DNA of 64,000 nt from Coix lacryma-jobi var. lacryma-jobi (lineage: Eukaryota > Streptophyta > Magnoliopsida > Poales > Poaceae), in assembly GCA_009763385.1 (NCBI GenBank), contig CM019826.1:62063790-62127789 (forward strand), written 5' to 3'. Each line of letters starts with the position of its first letter. Position 1 is the first letter of the stretch. A program made the translations under genes and the position numbers. The notes below the pieces were generated by a model, which had not been told where the DNA came from, did no database searches, and saw only the letters and a list, made by a program, of their open reading frames with translations. Positions 34,015 to 46,800 of the stretch are shown here, piece after piece.

Positions 34015-34993
34015 TGTAACAGAACCAACCAATTTATAAGAGCACAAGTGCGAAAACCTCCGCCGAAGCAGCTGAATTAGCACACTTGAGCCCATATAAA
34101 CCCTGTAGTCCAGAAATCTCAAAGGATTTCAAACATTTCAACATTCAGCCAAGATCGCATGGTCAAGAAAATACAAATCATGTCCACGGAGCTTGCAGCG
34201 GAAATAATATTACAATAGAGTTCACAAATAATAATACAAGTTGAGTTCCATTTAATTTAGAAGAAACAACATAGCTTCAAAATGAATATCGTAACATAGG
34301 TTGAAATACTTTGCTAGCTTGAGTGACAGCCTCCAACAACAGCATAAGAGAAGAAGTATGGAACTGCCGAGCCCACCGGTGAGAACATATATGATGAATG
34401 ATTGACTTTGATGAGGAAGGTTTGAGGCTTTTCCCAGTTGAGTCATTATCTCGCTATATGCTTAATGTTTATGACTAACCGGTGGCGTTGAGTTGTGGTG
34501 TTTCTGTGTTGGTGTGCGTGTGCGACATGTGTCTCTTGGTTGTGTTGATGTGCAGGTGTGGAGCTCGGATACAGTGGTCAATAGCGAGGTGAAGGTCAAG
34601 TAGTGACGTTCCATGCCGACGGACCGGGAGCGGTGAAGGTTGGGCGTGCCGTGCGGCGGACGTGCCATGCCGATGTACCCAGAGCGGTGAAGGGCGGACG
34701 TGAGGCTTGGACTGACGGACCAGAGGGCCAGAGGACCAGCTATGGTAGCTGGCACGTGGCATCGGCGAGCAGGAGCACATGGGGATGTGCAATGCATCGG
34801 CCGAGTCGGGAGGAAGACGATGGCATCGTGGCACTTGGCGGGAGGTCGGACATGGGCTTGCGTGCGGCGCAAGTGCCGTCGGCCAAGTCAAGAAGGAAGG
34901 CGAAGGCGTTGTGCCCGGCATGGAGGCTGGACATGCATCGGCATCGGTGCCGGTGATCGGGGTGTGCGAACCACATCCCATCTACGGTGCGAG

Positions 34994-35240
34994 TTCGGTA
35001 GTTGAGCCTCAAAAAGCTACCATCGACGGTTTCCGAGTTTGGGCCTCAAAACTCGGTTGGCCGGTTTCTGAGTTTGGGCCTCAAAACTCGGGATGGACGG
35101 TTTCCAGGTTTGGGCCTCAAAACCTGGGCTGGCAGGTTTCCGAGTTTGGGCCTCAAAACTCAGGGTGGACGGTTTGCCAGGTTTGGGCCTCAAAACCTGG
35201 GCTGGCGGGTTTCCCGGTTTGGGCCTCAAAACCGGGGGTT
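34994..35240 (+). repeat. hairpin array H1 in solo copia LTR
   Basis: Six units after the terminal hairpin. Sense strand pattern: arm - GTTTGGGCCTCAAAAC - arm. Arms: CCGAG/CTCGG, CTGAG/CTCGG (one G-T), CCAGG/CCTGG, CCGAG/CTCAG (one mismatch), CCAGG/CCTGG, CCCGG/CCGGG. Terminal hairpin GGTAGTT (34997-35003) with AGCTACC (35015-35021), one T-G pair. Confidence 0.85.
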
Positions 35241-35489
35241 GGTTCGAAAGGACGGTCGACGCGTGGCGGCGTCGAGAGGCTGGCGCGGTGGCATAGCTAT
35301 CCACGAGGAAGGCGCGGTGGTCGACGGTGACGGCACGTGGCGACATCCTGGAGGTCGCGTCGAGGCGAAGCTACCAGATGTGCGGGCGTGGCCGTCGGAT
35401 GAAGATCATCAGGAATGGACGGTTTTACCCCTAGGGGGTATTTGGGTCGAGTGCTTAATGTAAGGGCGTTTTGGTCTTCGGACATGCGC

Positions 35490-35499
35490 CTATATATAT
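35490..35499 (+). promoter_or_regulatory. TATA box of solo copia LTR
   Basis: CTATATATATG about 250 bases downstream of the hairpin array. The C2 3' LTR has the same box near 18961-18970 and C3 has CTATAAATA at 58152-58160. Confidence 0.65.
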
Positions 35500-35987
35500 G
35501 AAGGGGGCTGCTAGGGCAGCCGCATCCTTGGAATCCTTGGAGGTGTCACTCTCATTTTGTTTAGGTGAGAGGAGGCTAGGGCTAGAGGAGAGACCGACTC
35601 TTGTTCTTGAGTTTTTCGCCATCCGCGTTTTGTACTGCGAGGAGTGGCTTGTAACCCGACACAGAGTGCTACACAATTCATCATCTAGTAGCAATCCAAG
35701 GATCAATTTCGCCCCTTCTCTCTGTTGGTTGCAATTTGGATCGAATCGCGTTTTTGTTCTTCGCGTTCTTCGTTTCCTCCCTTCGATTCTTTCGTGAGAT
35801 TTTCCGTTTGAAGGGATGGATTGAAAATCCGTTTGAACCATCTTGTGTAGCATCATGAGAGACATCTTTCCACTGAAGGAATTTATCTAATTCCTCACGA
35901 GCACATAGATCGGGCGGATTTCATTTTCGGTTCTAAACTTTTCCCTTTTGCACGAGATCTGCAATTCACGAATTTCTAGTTGGGTTC

Positions 35988-37527
35988 TGTTGACGCAAAA
36001 CGTGGCACCTCGCGTCAAGAGCACACAGCAAGCCGAACGAGGCTATCTTCAATTGGGAGCCCGGGGTGTATCGAACCCGGAGACGTGCCAGTCGGTTTGA
36101 CCTGAAAACCAACAAGGGATAAAAGTGTGAGAATACCTTGGAACATGCTGGGTGAAACTAGACAGTTCCATATGTATGGCTTTGGAAGCCAATCACGACG
36201 GCACACAGCTATAGAAGCTGTTTGTCGAAACAGGTTTAATATGTCATTCGGCAAGTATAAAGAGAAAGCATGTAAACATGTCGAATGTCGAATACATACG
36301 TGACAAAAGGCTAAAAGAAGTAACTTGTAAATACAGATCTATTCAGATAACCTATGCATAGGCCAATCCAGCTAGTCTGCCGCACGTCCAGCCTTCATAA
36401 ACCCGTCAGGCATAAACTCAAGCAAAGCTAATCCACCGCATGATACCACTTGCTATAAATCTACACCACTCCTTATAATTAGATTATTCCACCGCATGAT
36501 ACGATCTAATTATAAGAAGCTAAAAGCACACATACATCTGAACAGATCTATACATACTCATTACTCATGTAAGCTTAACCAGAATCGGCAAACTAGCCGA
36601 ACTAGGGTCCATGAAGAAGAAACACACAGGCAAAGCATGATTAAACTAATCTAAAACCTGTACCTGCCGCACGGCACCCAGCTCTATCAAAGCCTAAACA
36701 TGATCGGCATGTATGAACCCGCAACATGTAACAACCTAGATTGAAAGTCGATTCGGCCATCATGATCTTATAATTAGCAAAGCACAAGCAAACTCGTGCA
36801 ACGAAGCCGAACGAAGATCAATCTAGATTGGCCAAAAAGTGTTGTACGAATTAAATAAATAAGACATATAACACGTGATAACTTGATGAATCTATTAGAT
36901 CTGCCAAATCTAACAGAGCCGATAACTATTTTTACTCATGACTTAATCCACCGCACGATACAAGTCATAGGTAAAAACTTACCGTCATAAGGTTAAATCC
37001 GCCGCACGATACTAAGCTTAACGTACGAGACTACTTGCATCATATCTAAATCCACCGCATGATACTAGACATGATAGCAAGGTTGCCGGTACTTACGGAG
37101 GTAGACGGATCGATGATTCCTCTCGAAGAACTCGACGACACGACTATAAGGACTCGAAGATGGCACGGGGACGGTTGTATTGATGTGGTTGTGTACAGTT
37201 TTACAATGGTCGAGGGCTTATATTTATACCCTGGACGAAACACGAATCCTAGACGATTACGACTCTAAAAATAAGGAAAGATATAAATCACATTCCTAAA
37301 CCTTACGGCGTCTTCCATCATCACGTGTCTTCTTGCGCAAACCGGCTTCACCTGCATCATCCATCTCTCGAACGAGGTCATTGCTTCACGAAATAGCCGA
37401 CCGCGTAGCTACTCACCGAAAGTCCTAAGGACCAAATATCCGTCCGAATGCTTGCCGAATCCTTCTTTTCTCTGCTGGCTGTGCCGATCCGTCATATCCT
37501 TACATGTGCGAAAATCCGGTGTTAACA
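35988..37527 (-). mobile_element. solo Tat LTR
   Basis: On the minus strand TGTTAACACCGGATTTTCGCAC to TTTTGCGTCAACA (1540 bp), collinear with 27299-28898. Flanks GGTTC (35983-35987) and CGTTC (37528-37532) form a TSD with one mismatch. It splits the copia solo LTR. Confidence 0.88.
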
Positions 37528-37659
37528 CGTTCGAGCCATCATCTCTTAGAGATAGCTCACTAACATAGTTGTGATCATTTGTGCAAAATTTGGTGAAGTT
37601 TGGAGTTGATTTGACTGAGTTTCGGGTCGATTTGGTGCTTGAACAGCGCTGTTTTCGGG

Positions 37660-37915
37660 CTGACCGGACGCTGCTACAGTACGACCAGAGCGCTACAGTA
37701 ATTTTGCTACAGTGCGTCCAGTGCTACAGTGATCTGCTTCAGTAACAACCGAGCTCAACACTGTTTTTCGACCGGACTCGACGCTGTTACTGTTCATGCG
37801 TCCGGTGCTATAGTACCTGCTATAGTACAGTAACCGGTCGTTACAGTACTGCTACAGGCCCGGATGCTACAGTGCAGCGACTGGGCGCTACAGTACCAGC
37901 GTCCGGTCAGTGCAG
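37660..37915. repeat. GCTACAGT and ACCGGAC/GTCCGGT cluster in solo copia LTR
   Basis: About ten GCTACAGT or GCTATAGT copies, mixed with GACCGGAC and GCGTCCGGT at 37663, 37769, 37797 and 37900. It lies at the position of the GCGTCCGGTCA cluster in C2. The short motif has been partly replaced by a new one. Confidence 0.8.
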
Positions 37916-39889
37916 TTTTCACGCTGTTTTGTCCGTAGTTTTTGCGTTCGAGCTTCGATTCGAGTTCCGTTTGTTGCGTTGGTTTTCTAACTTTGTGGGA
38001 AACATTCTAAAGTACTTTTGTCACCAGTTGACTCAAGTATTTTTGGTTGGGCATTTACTTCTTCTCCATAGGAGTGTAGTGCTTCCCGTTCGGAGCTCCA
38101 GTTTTGGTGGTGTGCTTGGTTTTCGCATGTGTGCTGTCCCGCTGTGTTCCTAGGGAACATCCACCCAATCTTTTGGGTCATGGACATCACGGTTTGTGAT
38201 CTTTGTTTTTGGGGTTGATTTTCTGGGACAGAGGCCTAACATTCTGAAAAGAAATTTGAGGCTCCCATTCACCCCCCCTCTGGTCGCCAATTCGTTCCTT
38301 CAACCGGCACTGGCCATCACGTTTCGGCAGGCCTAACCTTCACCTGCAACAAGGTGGGATAAACCCTGAGTACTCGAATGTACTCAGCTAGACTTACCCA
38401 TCATAAACTAGAAATAAAGTGACACCAAGGAGTATGCAAGGCTGTATCTGGGGTTGATCGTACTTACCTTTTTGCATAAAAGCATTTTGTTATTAAATAA
38501 TCATCATTAGAGTATTAGCAGTCAATTTTATATAATCAACCTGATTAACTAGATTTGCACCTGATCTAGAGCAATCACTTGGCTAATTAATCAAGCAAGA
38601 GTGACTATTTCATCAATAGCCTTTCAAATTCAATATTATAACCATCTTTAGTTCCATAAGTTACTACGGTAACACATGCCCAGTCAAGTTACTGTCCAGG
38701 AGCGATGACGATTATAATCGATTCCTACCCAGCTGGGGATAAAAATGTCGCACACTCGCCCGATCACACCCTGCCAGGTAGTCGTCGGCTGCCACTTCAG
38801 GAAATTCGAGAACACAACGCGTGGGACGGTCATGGGCCCTTCTACACCGGGGGTTATCTCAGTGTCAGGTCGCTCAAGTTATAGCTGCCCACGGTCATAC
38901 CAGGTCGATCAGGCCCTGCCTGCCCTCGGACCATGCCAGGTTGTTCAGAATAGTTGCCCACGATACATCTGAGGCCGTGGGTGTTAGGTGTCAACATCTC
39001 CATCACTGGCTCGAATAACCTTACTCGGCTTCACAGGAGGTACCCGCACCTGCTCTGTTAAGTGATTGACGCGTCTAAAATGACTGAGGTGTGCCTTCGT
39101 CGGGTCCTAATCGACCCAGACGGGAGACTACTAGCACACAGAACCCATGTCCTACTGCTCCTACATCCCGCCCGGTCTTAGGTTAATTATCACATGGTTA
39201 TCTCAATGATAGCACCAGGCTAGTCATGATCAGAATCCACCTATATGCGGGAGACAGGAAATCACCCGACTTTTACCCGTCTAAGCAGGGCTAAGCATGT
39301 AATCGAGCCTAGACCTAGCAGGGATATCAAGATAATAATTGCTGGTGGACAAGGATAAGTAAGTAATGCATCAACGGTATCATTTAACTCCTATAACTTA
39401 ATGCAACAATCATTATATTGACTCGATTGCATTTTATAAAAGAATGGTAGGAGACTTAAAATGCTCCGGGGCTTGCCTGGGAACAACACTTAAGCTAGTG
39501 TTAGTTGGCACCAACTTCAGGAACATCACCACTCCAGCAACTTGTGGTTCGCCAACACCATCATCTCCAGGTGATCACCAAACCATCATCCTGACGTCTG
39601 GCTCCATCACAACGTCCTTCGCTTGACGTTCTTCCATCTAGCGAACCTAGATATGAGATGCACAATGCATATGTATGAATGCTCCTGAAGTAATATATTG
39701 ATCACATAGCACAAGCAACCACTAACAAGCACTTGGCACAAAATTCATGCAAACAATTAAGATAACTTAGCACACACCAAAGCACACAACAACCAACAGG
39801 TTATGCACACTTTTAAATTGATCACTAAGTTCACCTAATCAACTTAAGCCAAGTTAAGCAATCAAACACAAACACTCAGATTTGGGACA

Positions 39890-41180
39890 GCAGGACAGCA
39901 GTCCACTCTTTTAACTGTAACTCAAGCTACAGATCTCCAAATAAGGTGAGATAAGGCTTTCTGGAAAGCTAACGCAAATGTCTACAACTTTGTTATTCAC
40001 CATAAGAGAAAATTCAAAGGTTATATAACTCAAAAACAGATAACTATGCAGCTCTGTCCAGCTGTTGGACAGCAGGACAGACAGAGCTTCAAGGAAGCAT
40101 AACTCACAATATAAACATCACATGAGCATGCAATTAGACATTCTAGAAAGCTTATAAGATTATCTAAATTTTGCTTATTGTTAGCTCAAGGTGAATCAAT
40201 AATTAACAAGGTCAAACAACATGATTAGTGCAGCTCTGTCCACACATCTCTGTCCACACATGGACAGAACTAGCCACACATCAACAACAGTAACTTAGGA
40301 CAACCATAACTAAAGATCTATAATACCTGGAAACTTGCCCATAGACTCTTTATAAAGATTATTAAGTTGCCTACAAATCATCTATAATCATCTCAAGATG
40401 ATTCACAAGTTAACAAGGGCTAATTAGTATAATTAGGAACCTCTGTCCAGACTTTGGACAGATTTGCCCACCTGCACTAAAACAGTTATAACTCAAGTTA
40501 TAAATATCCAGTGTACATGAGCTAAGAAAATTTAGAAATCTTATGAAAAGCACTACAACTATTCTATAAGCACCTAAGCATGAATCATAAGTTAACTAGG
40601 TAAAACAAGCCCATCATTCAGATCTAGACATAATGTAGGCAAACCTTGACAGCAATCTTACAACAGCCATATCTCTTAAACTATTAAGCCTATGGCTATG
40701 GAATTTGTTGGCAAGATAGATTAAGATGTTATCTACAAATTGTGTATAGACCACATCTACAGCAAACAATATCTACAACACGAAGTCATTACCACAATAT
40801 AAACTGTCTCTGCAGCCATTCAGCAAAAACTGGACATACATATAGCAGCTAGATAATTAAATCACAACTAGAGTTACACAACTCTAAATGACACACAACA
40901 AGACATTTTAGAAAGCTTATGAAATTTCCTACAAATTATCTTTAAACATCTCAGCATGATTTGCAAGTTAACAAGGTGAAACAATTACATTCACAGAATC
41001 TTATCTACGCATAAATATAGAGCAACCATTTCTGAAACTGAACTTTGCACAGCCATAACTACTAATCCATTTGACCAAAAATCATGAAACTTTAACAAAA
41101 GCTAGATATGTATGTTATCTACAACTTTGTTATAAACAAGTTTCACAGAAAACACCATTTACAAGCGGTAACTATTTAAG
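39890..41180. repeat. degenerate tandem repeats of about 190 bp inside the long gypsy LTR
   Basis: Successive blocks share, in order, a CTGTCC/GGACAG hairpin, an AACCATAACT-like segment, AGATCT, a CTGGAAAGCTTAT-like segment, TTATCTACAAATT, and AATGATTCACAAGTTAACAAGG. Hairpins at 40054-40072, 40249-40268 and 40442-40462 are spaced about 195 bases. At least six blocks can be followed. The inverted copy is at about 52550-53830. Confidence 0.65.
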
Positions 41181-41799
41181 CTCTATAAACTGTCTAGAAC
41201 CTCTCGAAAGAATAATAGAGAGATGATAATTCTAAAACTCTATGCTTTGCATAACAACCGACCATAATAAAATGACCTAAGCTACAGCAACACAATAGAA
41301 AGGCAGTGGAGGCACTTTTTCTATTTTTACATGCAAACATTTGCCACAATTCATTTTAATCCAATTAATAAGCTGAGAACAAGATAAATTCTTAACTAAT
41401 TCATACTTGCACCAAAAATCCTGAAATTTTTATCACGGCACACATAGAACATGACAAGTCTACCATAAAAATTTCACAGCAAACTAAGCAATACAACAAC
41501 AAATATGATTTTCTCCCTATTTAAATCTGGTTAAAACAAATCAATCATCACAGCAGACAATTTGCACTTACACACATCATTTTATGTATTCACTGGACAG
41601 AGCTATTTGCAAGGATTCGAAAAAGTGCTCATTTGCAATTTGTGGACAAACACACAAATTACTACGCATTTTACAAATTTCCATCAGATTTACTAATTAA
41701 TTAAAAATGTGAAATAAAAACTGCTTTTGCACTGGGGACCCCTAAATCTGCACAAATCATTAAAGAACTTGTTAGTAAATCTAATGAGTCATGTAGCTT

Positions 41800-42470
41800 T
41801 GCACAAAAATACCTATAAAGAGTTTCAACTTTACTAGATGATCCTCACCATGGTTTTCACAGGGAAAAGCTCGGGAGCTCGACGGGAAGAAGCCGAGCTC
41901 GGCAGGGAGGACGGTCGGACTTCGGGCTAGGGTTTGGGGCTTGGCTTGGGCGCCGACCGGTGCTGTGGCTGGAGCTGCTGGCGACGTCGGCGTGGCCTGT
42001 TGGCCAGAGCGCGCGGCCAGCGTCACCGTCTCCCGCGGCTGCGTGCAGGGGCGCGCAGAAAAGGGGTCGTGGCTCCTGGCTCCCGCTGCAGGAAGGGAAA
42101 AGGGAGGAGAACAAGAGAGGGGGCCAGGGAGGCGCTCTGCTGCTGCTCGCTGGATGCCGGCCATGGAGGGGAGGAGCGGCCATGGCTGGTTCTGCTCTTT
42201 CTTCAGAAGCTCGGGAAACAGAGAGAAAGGGAGAAAGAGCGCTCGAAAGGGAGGGGAAAAGAGAGGGAGACCGAGAGGGAGAAAGGGAGGTCTCCGCCTT
42301 TTTCTGTCGGAGAGGCAGAGGGGCGCGCGACCTCGGGAGGAGGCGCGGCCTCACGACGCGGCGTGCTCTCATCGGCCACGGCAAATTTTCCCCAAAAATT
42401 TCTTTCCCAATTTGGTAAGTTTCCGGAAACTTTCGGTCAAATTCTAAAATAGCGAACACTGCTCAAACGG
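41800..42470 (-). promoter_or_regulatory. GC-rich island with polypurine tract in gypsy LTR copy A
   Basis: A GC-rich block unlike the A/T-rich rest of the LTR, with an almost pure G/A tract at about 42215-42290 (pyrimidine on the LTR strand). Copy B has it at 51380-51900 (tract about 51475-51548). Long open frames here on several strands are a composition effect. It may hold the LTR promoter; inference only. Confidence 0.4.
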
Positions 42471-43319
42471 ACTTCAATTTCAACGAAACTAATTTTGTTG
42501 TCGTCGTCTCGCCGAGTACTCCAACTTTCGTTAAAGGCACTCGGTCAAATTCCCAACGGTTTGCCCGGTAATAATCACCGACGGCAGCTTCGCGGCGACC
42601 GAAATTCCAATTTCGCAGTACAGACTTAACTAATTTCTGGAACGTGAAAACTGCACTGTACTCCATCTTGCGAGCTCGTTTGCACCTTTTTTGGCAACGA
42701 TCCAGGTCTCGGTCATAAAACGAAATTTGTTTCTTTCGATCTGTACTACAACTTTCGTTTAGGGCACACTGATATGCGAACATGCGAAAATACCGTTCAA
42801 CGCCGGTCAAAGTAGTCACCCGGTAGCATCCGAATCAGGGTTTCCCGTCGGTCGGAACATTTTCTGTTCATCGGCTCAACACGGAACTTTCGTAACTTTT
42901 GGTCGTGAGTTCATATATAGTTGATTGGGCATAATCGCAGCACTTGGTTGGACCCTAATGATTTTTCTTTCGTTAATCAGTCAGCACTGGCAAAACTGCG
43001 ACTCGTCATTTCATGTGACTTTTTGATTCCAAACTTCAGAAAACTTTTTCATCAGTTACTATAAACAGGAACTGAGGTGGGTCACATGAAAAATCCAAGT
43101 TTCGCATAAATCCTGAATATTCAAAATTTGGCGATCATTATTAACTGGCTCCATTAATTATTTTTCCCGAGTAATTTAAACGGAGGTTCTGCCTCTTAGA
43201 TTGATCCTGACGCTTCAGTCATCACTGACTATCCTTGAATTTAGTTCTTCATCATCGCTTGATATACCAGGTCTGCGCTCAACTGACTGCTTAACAGACG
43301 GCGAACACCTGGGGTGTTA

Positions 43320-43855
43320 GAGGCAAAAAGGTAAGTATGGTCAACCCCAGATACAGCCTTGCATACTCCTTGGTGTCACTTTATTTCTGGTTTATGATGG
43401 GTAAGTCTAGCTGAGTACATTCGAGTACTCAGGGTTTATCCCACCTTGTTGCAGGTGAAGGTTAGGCCTGCCGAAAGGTGATGGCCAGTGCCGGTGGGCT
43501 CGGCAGTTCCATACTTCTTCTCTTATGTTGTTGTTGGAGCATGTCACTCAAGCTAGCAAAGTATTTCAACCTATGTTATGATATTCATTTCGAAGCTATG
43601 TTGTTTCTTCTAAATTAAATGGAACTCAACTTGTATTATTATTTGTGAACTCTATTGTAATATTATTTCCGCTGCAAGCTCCGTGGACATGATTTATATT
43701 TGCTTAACCATGCGATCTTGGCTGAATGTTGAAATATTTGAAATCCTTCGAGATTTCTGGACTATCGGGTTTATATGGGCTCAAGTGTGCTAATTCAGCT
43801 GCTTTGGCGGAGGTTTTCGCACTTGTGCTCTTATAAATTGGTCAGTTCTGTTACA
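43320..43855 (+). repeat. 3'-terminal fragment of the gypsy 5' LTR
   Basis: From GCAAAAAGGTAAGTA to TTCTGTTACA. It equals the reverse complement of 38308-38480 plus 34015-34374, which confirms the TSD and order of copy A. It ends at TGTTACA, one to two bases before the PBS. Confidence 0.85.
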
Positions 43856-43857
43856 GC

Positions 43858-43869
43858 TGGCATCGGAGC
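43858..43869 (+). promoter_or_regulatory. primer binding site, tRNA-Met type, decayed
   Basis: TGGCATCGGAGC right after the LTR; two differences from TGGTATCAGAGC. Confidence 0.7.
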
Positions 43870-46800
43870 AAGGTTAAGCATAATACTGTCATGTGCATGG
43901 TTTTAAAACAAAGTTTTGTTTTGCAAAGCCTATTTTATCTAATTTGCAAACTATGTGCTAGCGACAACCTCCAGTATGCCAACTAGGACTTCTAGGTGGC
44001 TTAGTTAAGTAATACTAACTTTGGGGGGTTTTACTTTCCTGCAACGACACGTCGACTCAAAAGGTACGTGTAGATGACCGCACTATGCTACCCTATGGTC
44101 TAATGTTGGAGGTAGCCCTCACAGATGATGTACTCATATATGTGGGGTAGTTGAATTTATTTTATGCAACGTCGCACCTACGCTCAGGTAAGTGTGAGTT
44201 GTGAGAGCATGACCAAACAAACATTGGTCTAGGGAAGAGCTAGTTTGGTACTAGAACCTATACTCGTAAGCACACGAATGCGGGTGAAGGTATTTAATTG
44301 TGGGAGTAATACTTTTCTGATGGGTGCATATACTACTTATGTGTATACTGGGTATGCACCTAAGATAGTATCTAGATTTAAATTCCTGCAATGTATTTAT
44401 ATCTGTTGTGGGAATGGGCTGAAATGAGATTTTCTGCAGGTACGCTAACCTCAAGTGCGTAAGCATAGTTGACGACTAGCTATATCGACAGTGTGTGTTA
44501 TGCCACCGACCTAGAACGCGATTGCTACCTCAGGTTGGCAATTTGTAAGCACGTATAGGACGAGCATACATCTTGTTGTGCATTTCTCATGAACATGCTT
44601 CTCTCACCTTTGTTCTAATAATAAACAACTCTTTGTCAAGTGTGACTAATGTAACCATAAAACTTGATAGTTGTTTGATCATACAAATGCTTCCCCACCC
44701 TTGTTCCTATAATGGTAAAGTTGTTGTGAACTAGTGCTTCAATATGATGTTTTAGCTTGCTTGTAAAAGTTAGAAATGAATTTTCTGTTTGATGAGGTAT
44801 GTTGCCCTGAATTAGAGGTAATATGGTCTTGTCATGATGTTTGTAGTTTGCAAGGTTCTCTATGAGTGCTTTCGTGATTAGCTAAATAAGTGATTGCTTA
44901 TTGGGACTAGAAGTAAATACCCTGTATGATGTTGTTTAGATAACCCTGCTAGCTCATCATGATTATGTGTTGTCTTGCTCTGCTTCATGTTTGCTTGATA
45001 GAGTAGCTAGACAATAAGTTTGTAATGGTTAGCAGTTTTCCCCTGTGTTGAAATACCTTGTAGTAACTAAATGGCTGGTGTGATGTTATCCTGCTTGTGT
45101 GGCAAAACTATGTTATGTTTTAATTCAATGCCTTGAACTAAGAAACTCCCTTTGGGTGAAGCCAATTGAATTAGTTTTGTTTGAAATGCTCCACCTAAAG
45201 AAACAATAAAACTTGCTGCTTGAGCCTGTTTTGTATGCAGTTTTGTTTGGGTATGCTAAGTGCTTCCTAAACATGTAATTCCAGTTTTGTTAAGCTTTAA
45301 CATGCTTTAACAAGGAAAGGTACTAAGACCTGTTGTTTAGTTGCTTCATCATGTTATAATCATGTAATCTTATTTCCTGCTTGTCTTCTTGCAATAGTGA
45401 GAACTAGAGTTATATGAATTAAAGTTAGTGAAACTAATTTTAACACCATACTAGTATCATGTTGCTGCAAGAAAAATGTAAAACTTGTTGTTTGACAACA
45501 TTAAATAGCATAAACCTGTTTAAGTTGTTTTGAGCATGTTACTTGCTAGATTTGTGTAGGCTGTTTACTTGCTCAAATAGGCTGAAATGCTAGTAATAGT
45601 CTACTAAATGCATGAGTGAGCTGCCATAATCTTCCTAGAATTCTCTAGGAGTAAATTGAAACAGCTCTATGTCTCACCTTGCTAAAGTAGGTAAATTAAT
45701 AAGTGCATGTAAGAAATTTAATTTGGCTTAATCATGAACTGTCTAACATGTTTAAGATGTATACAAACTGTTTTTCATACATGGTTATGCCTGGAATTAT
45801 GTTTTTGTGTGCACCATGTCTTGTAATTGCTCTCTAATCTAGCTTCAATTATTCTAGCTTATATGCTTGTTAAAACTAAAAGCTTGCAACTAATTGAAGT
45901 GGCTGCAATTTAGCTTTTCTAACATGATTAGAATGTTTAAAACTGATAATTGTGCTTGATTGTACCCAAAAATCAAGTTGCGGCATGCTGCTTGTTAGTT
46001 GTTGCTACCTAGTGTCTGTTTATTCCTTCCTGGAATATAGACTATGCATGAGTTCGTTGCTTGTTGTTAGCTTCATGTGCTAAATAAGTGAGTTGTAACT
46101 TAAAATTGTAAACTGCTTATAATTGACAAACAAGTATGCCCTAGTTTGCTTGGTATGTTTGCTTCTAGATACAGAGTTGTGCTCCAATATAGTAAACAGG
46201 AAATCAAATACTGGCAACCTCTGTCCGCCATGTTTTGTATGTCTATGTTTGCTTGTATGCCATAGATAGGTGCTTGTCTTGTTTAAAGCTTGGTGGTTAG
46301 TGTTGGTTGCTTTAACTGATTGTTGTGTGATCCAAATGTTTGTTAAGGCTGTGTGTAAATGTGCTATTGTCTAAGTGATGCCTTGGTTAATCAACCTTTG
46401 TCCTCGGTGAGTACATGAGTGGTTTGTTGAGCCTTTGTTTCCCAAGCCCTCTTGACCTTCCGAGATGCCTTTAGTTGAACTCCTGTTGCTTAAAAGCCTG
46501 TGTTTGTGTGTCTAGTTTTGATGGTTCAGAATGCTTGTGCCAAAAACCTGTACCTATGCCTGTCCATGCCTTTTTGTTGGATCAGTTGGCCCTGGCTAAC
46601 CTTCCAAAAATCCTAGATTCCAAACCATGGTAAGCCTATGCTTGTTGTGTAGCCATGCCTCTAACCAACCTAGAGATCCAAGTTTGGCCTGAAGTGTGCC
46701 CAAGCCATAGATGTTTGGTACCCTTTGTTGTGAAGGCCCTTGTTTGTTTGATCAGCCAAGTTTAGTTCCTGTTAACCTTAGCCTTTGACCATAGTTTGTC

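Larger units (their letters stand above)
34380..38302 (+). mobile_element. solo copia LTR with nested solo Tat LTR
   Basis: Runs TGAGAACATATATGATG to TCCTTCA with a perfect TSD ACCGG (34375-34379 and 38303-38307). It is the same subfamily as the C2 3' LTR. It holds H1 at 34994-35240, TATA box TATATATATG at 35490-35499, and the second repeat cluster at 37660-37915. The nested Tat LTR occupies 35988-37527. No internal region: the parent element was lost by LTR-LTR recombination. Confidence 0.92.
34015..43319 (-). repeat. long gypsy LTR (copy A), split by a solo copia LTR
   Basis: Minus-strand copy of the LTR seen at 50486-54786. On the minus strand it starts at 43319 with TAACACCCCAGGTGTT (terminal TG changed) and ends at 34015 with TTCTGTTACA. 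Removal of 34380-38307 (insertion plus one TSD copy) restores CCCACCGGCACTGGCC, as in the intact stretch at 43480-43495. Net length is about 5.4 kb. It is not followed by a PBS and not preceded by a PPT, so it is a solo LTR or a rearrangement product. TGTAAC ends, and the tRNA-Met-like PBS of the sister copy, suggest a chromovirus of the Tekay/Del type; this is inference because no pol is present. Confidence 0.8.

Noticed and set aside
34015..34122. N-terminal extension of the Tat gag frame
   Set aside because: This part matches the end of the gypsy LTR at 43750-43855, so the open frame crosses the junction by chance.
41781..42459. Frames of 110-200 codons in the long gypsy LTR, repeated at 51221-51983
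   Set aside because: They are mirror copies in the inverted LTRs, low in complexity and overlapping in all frames; a composition effect of the GC-rich island.
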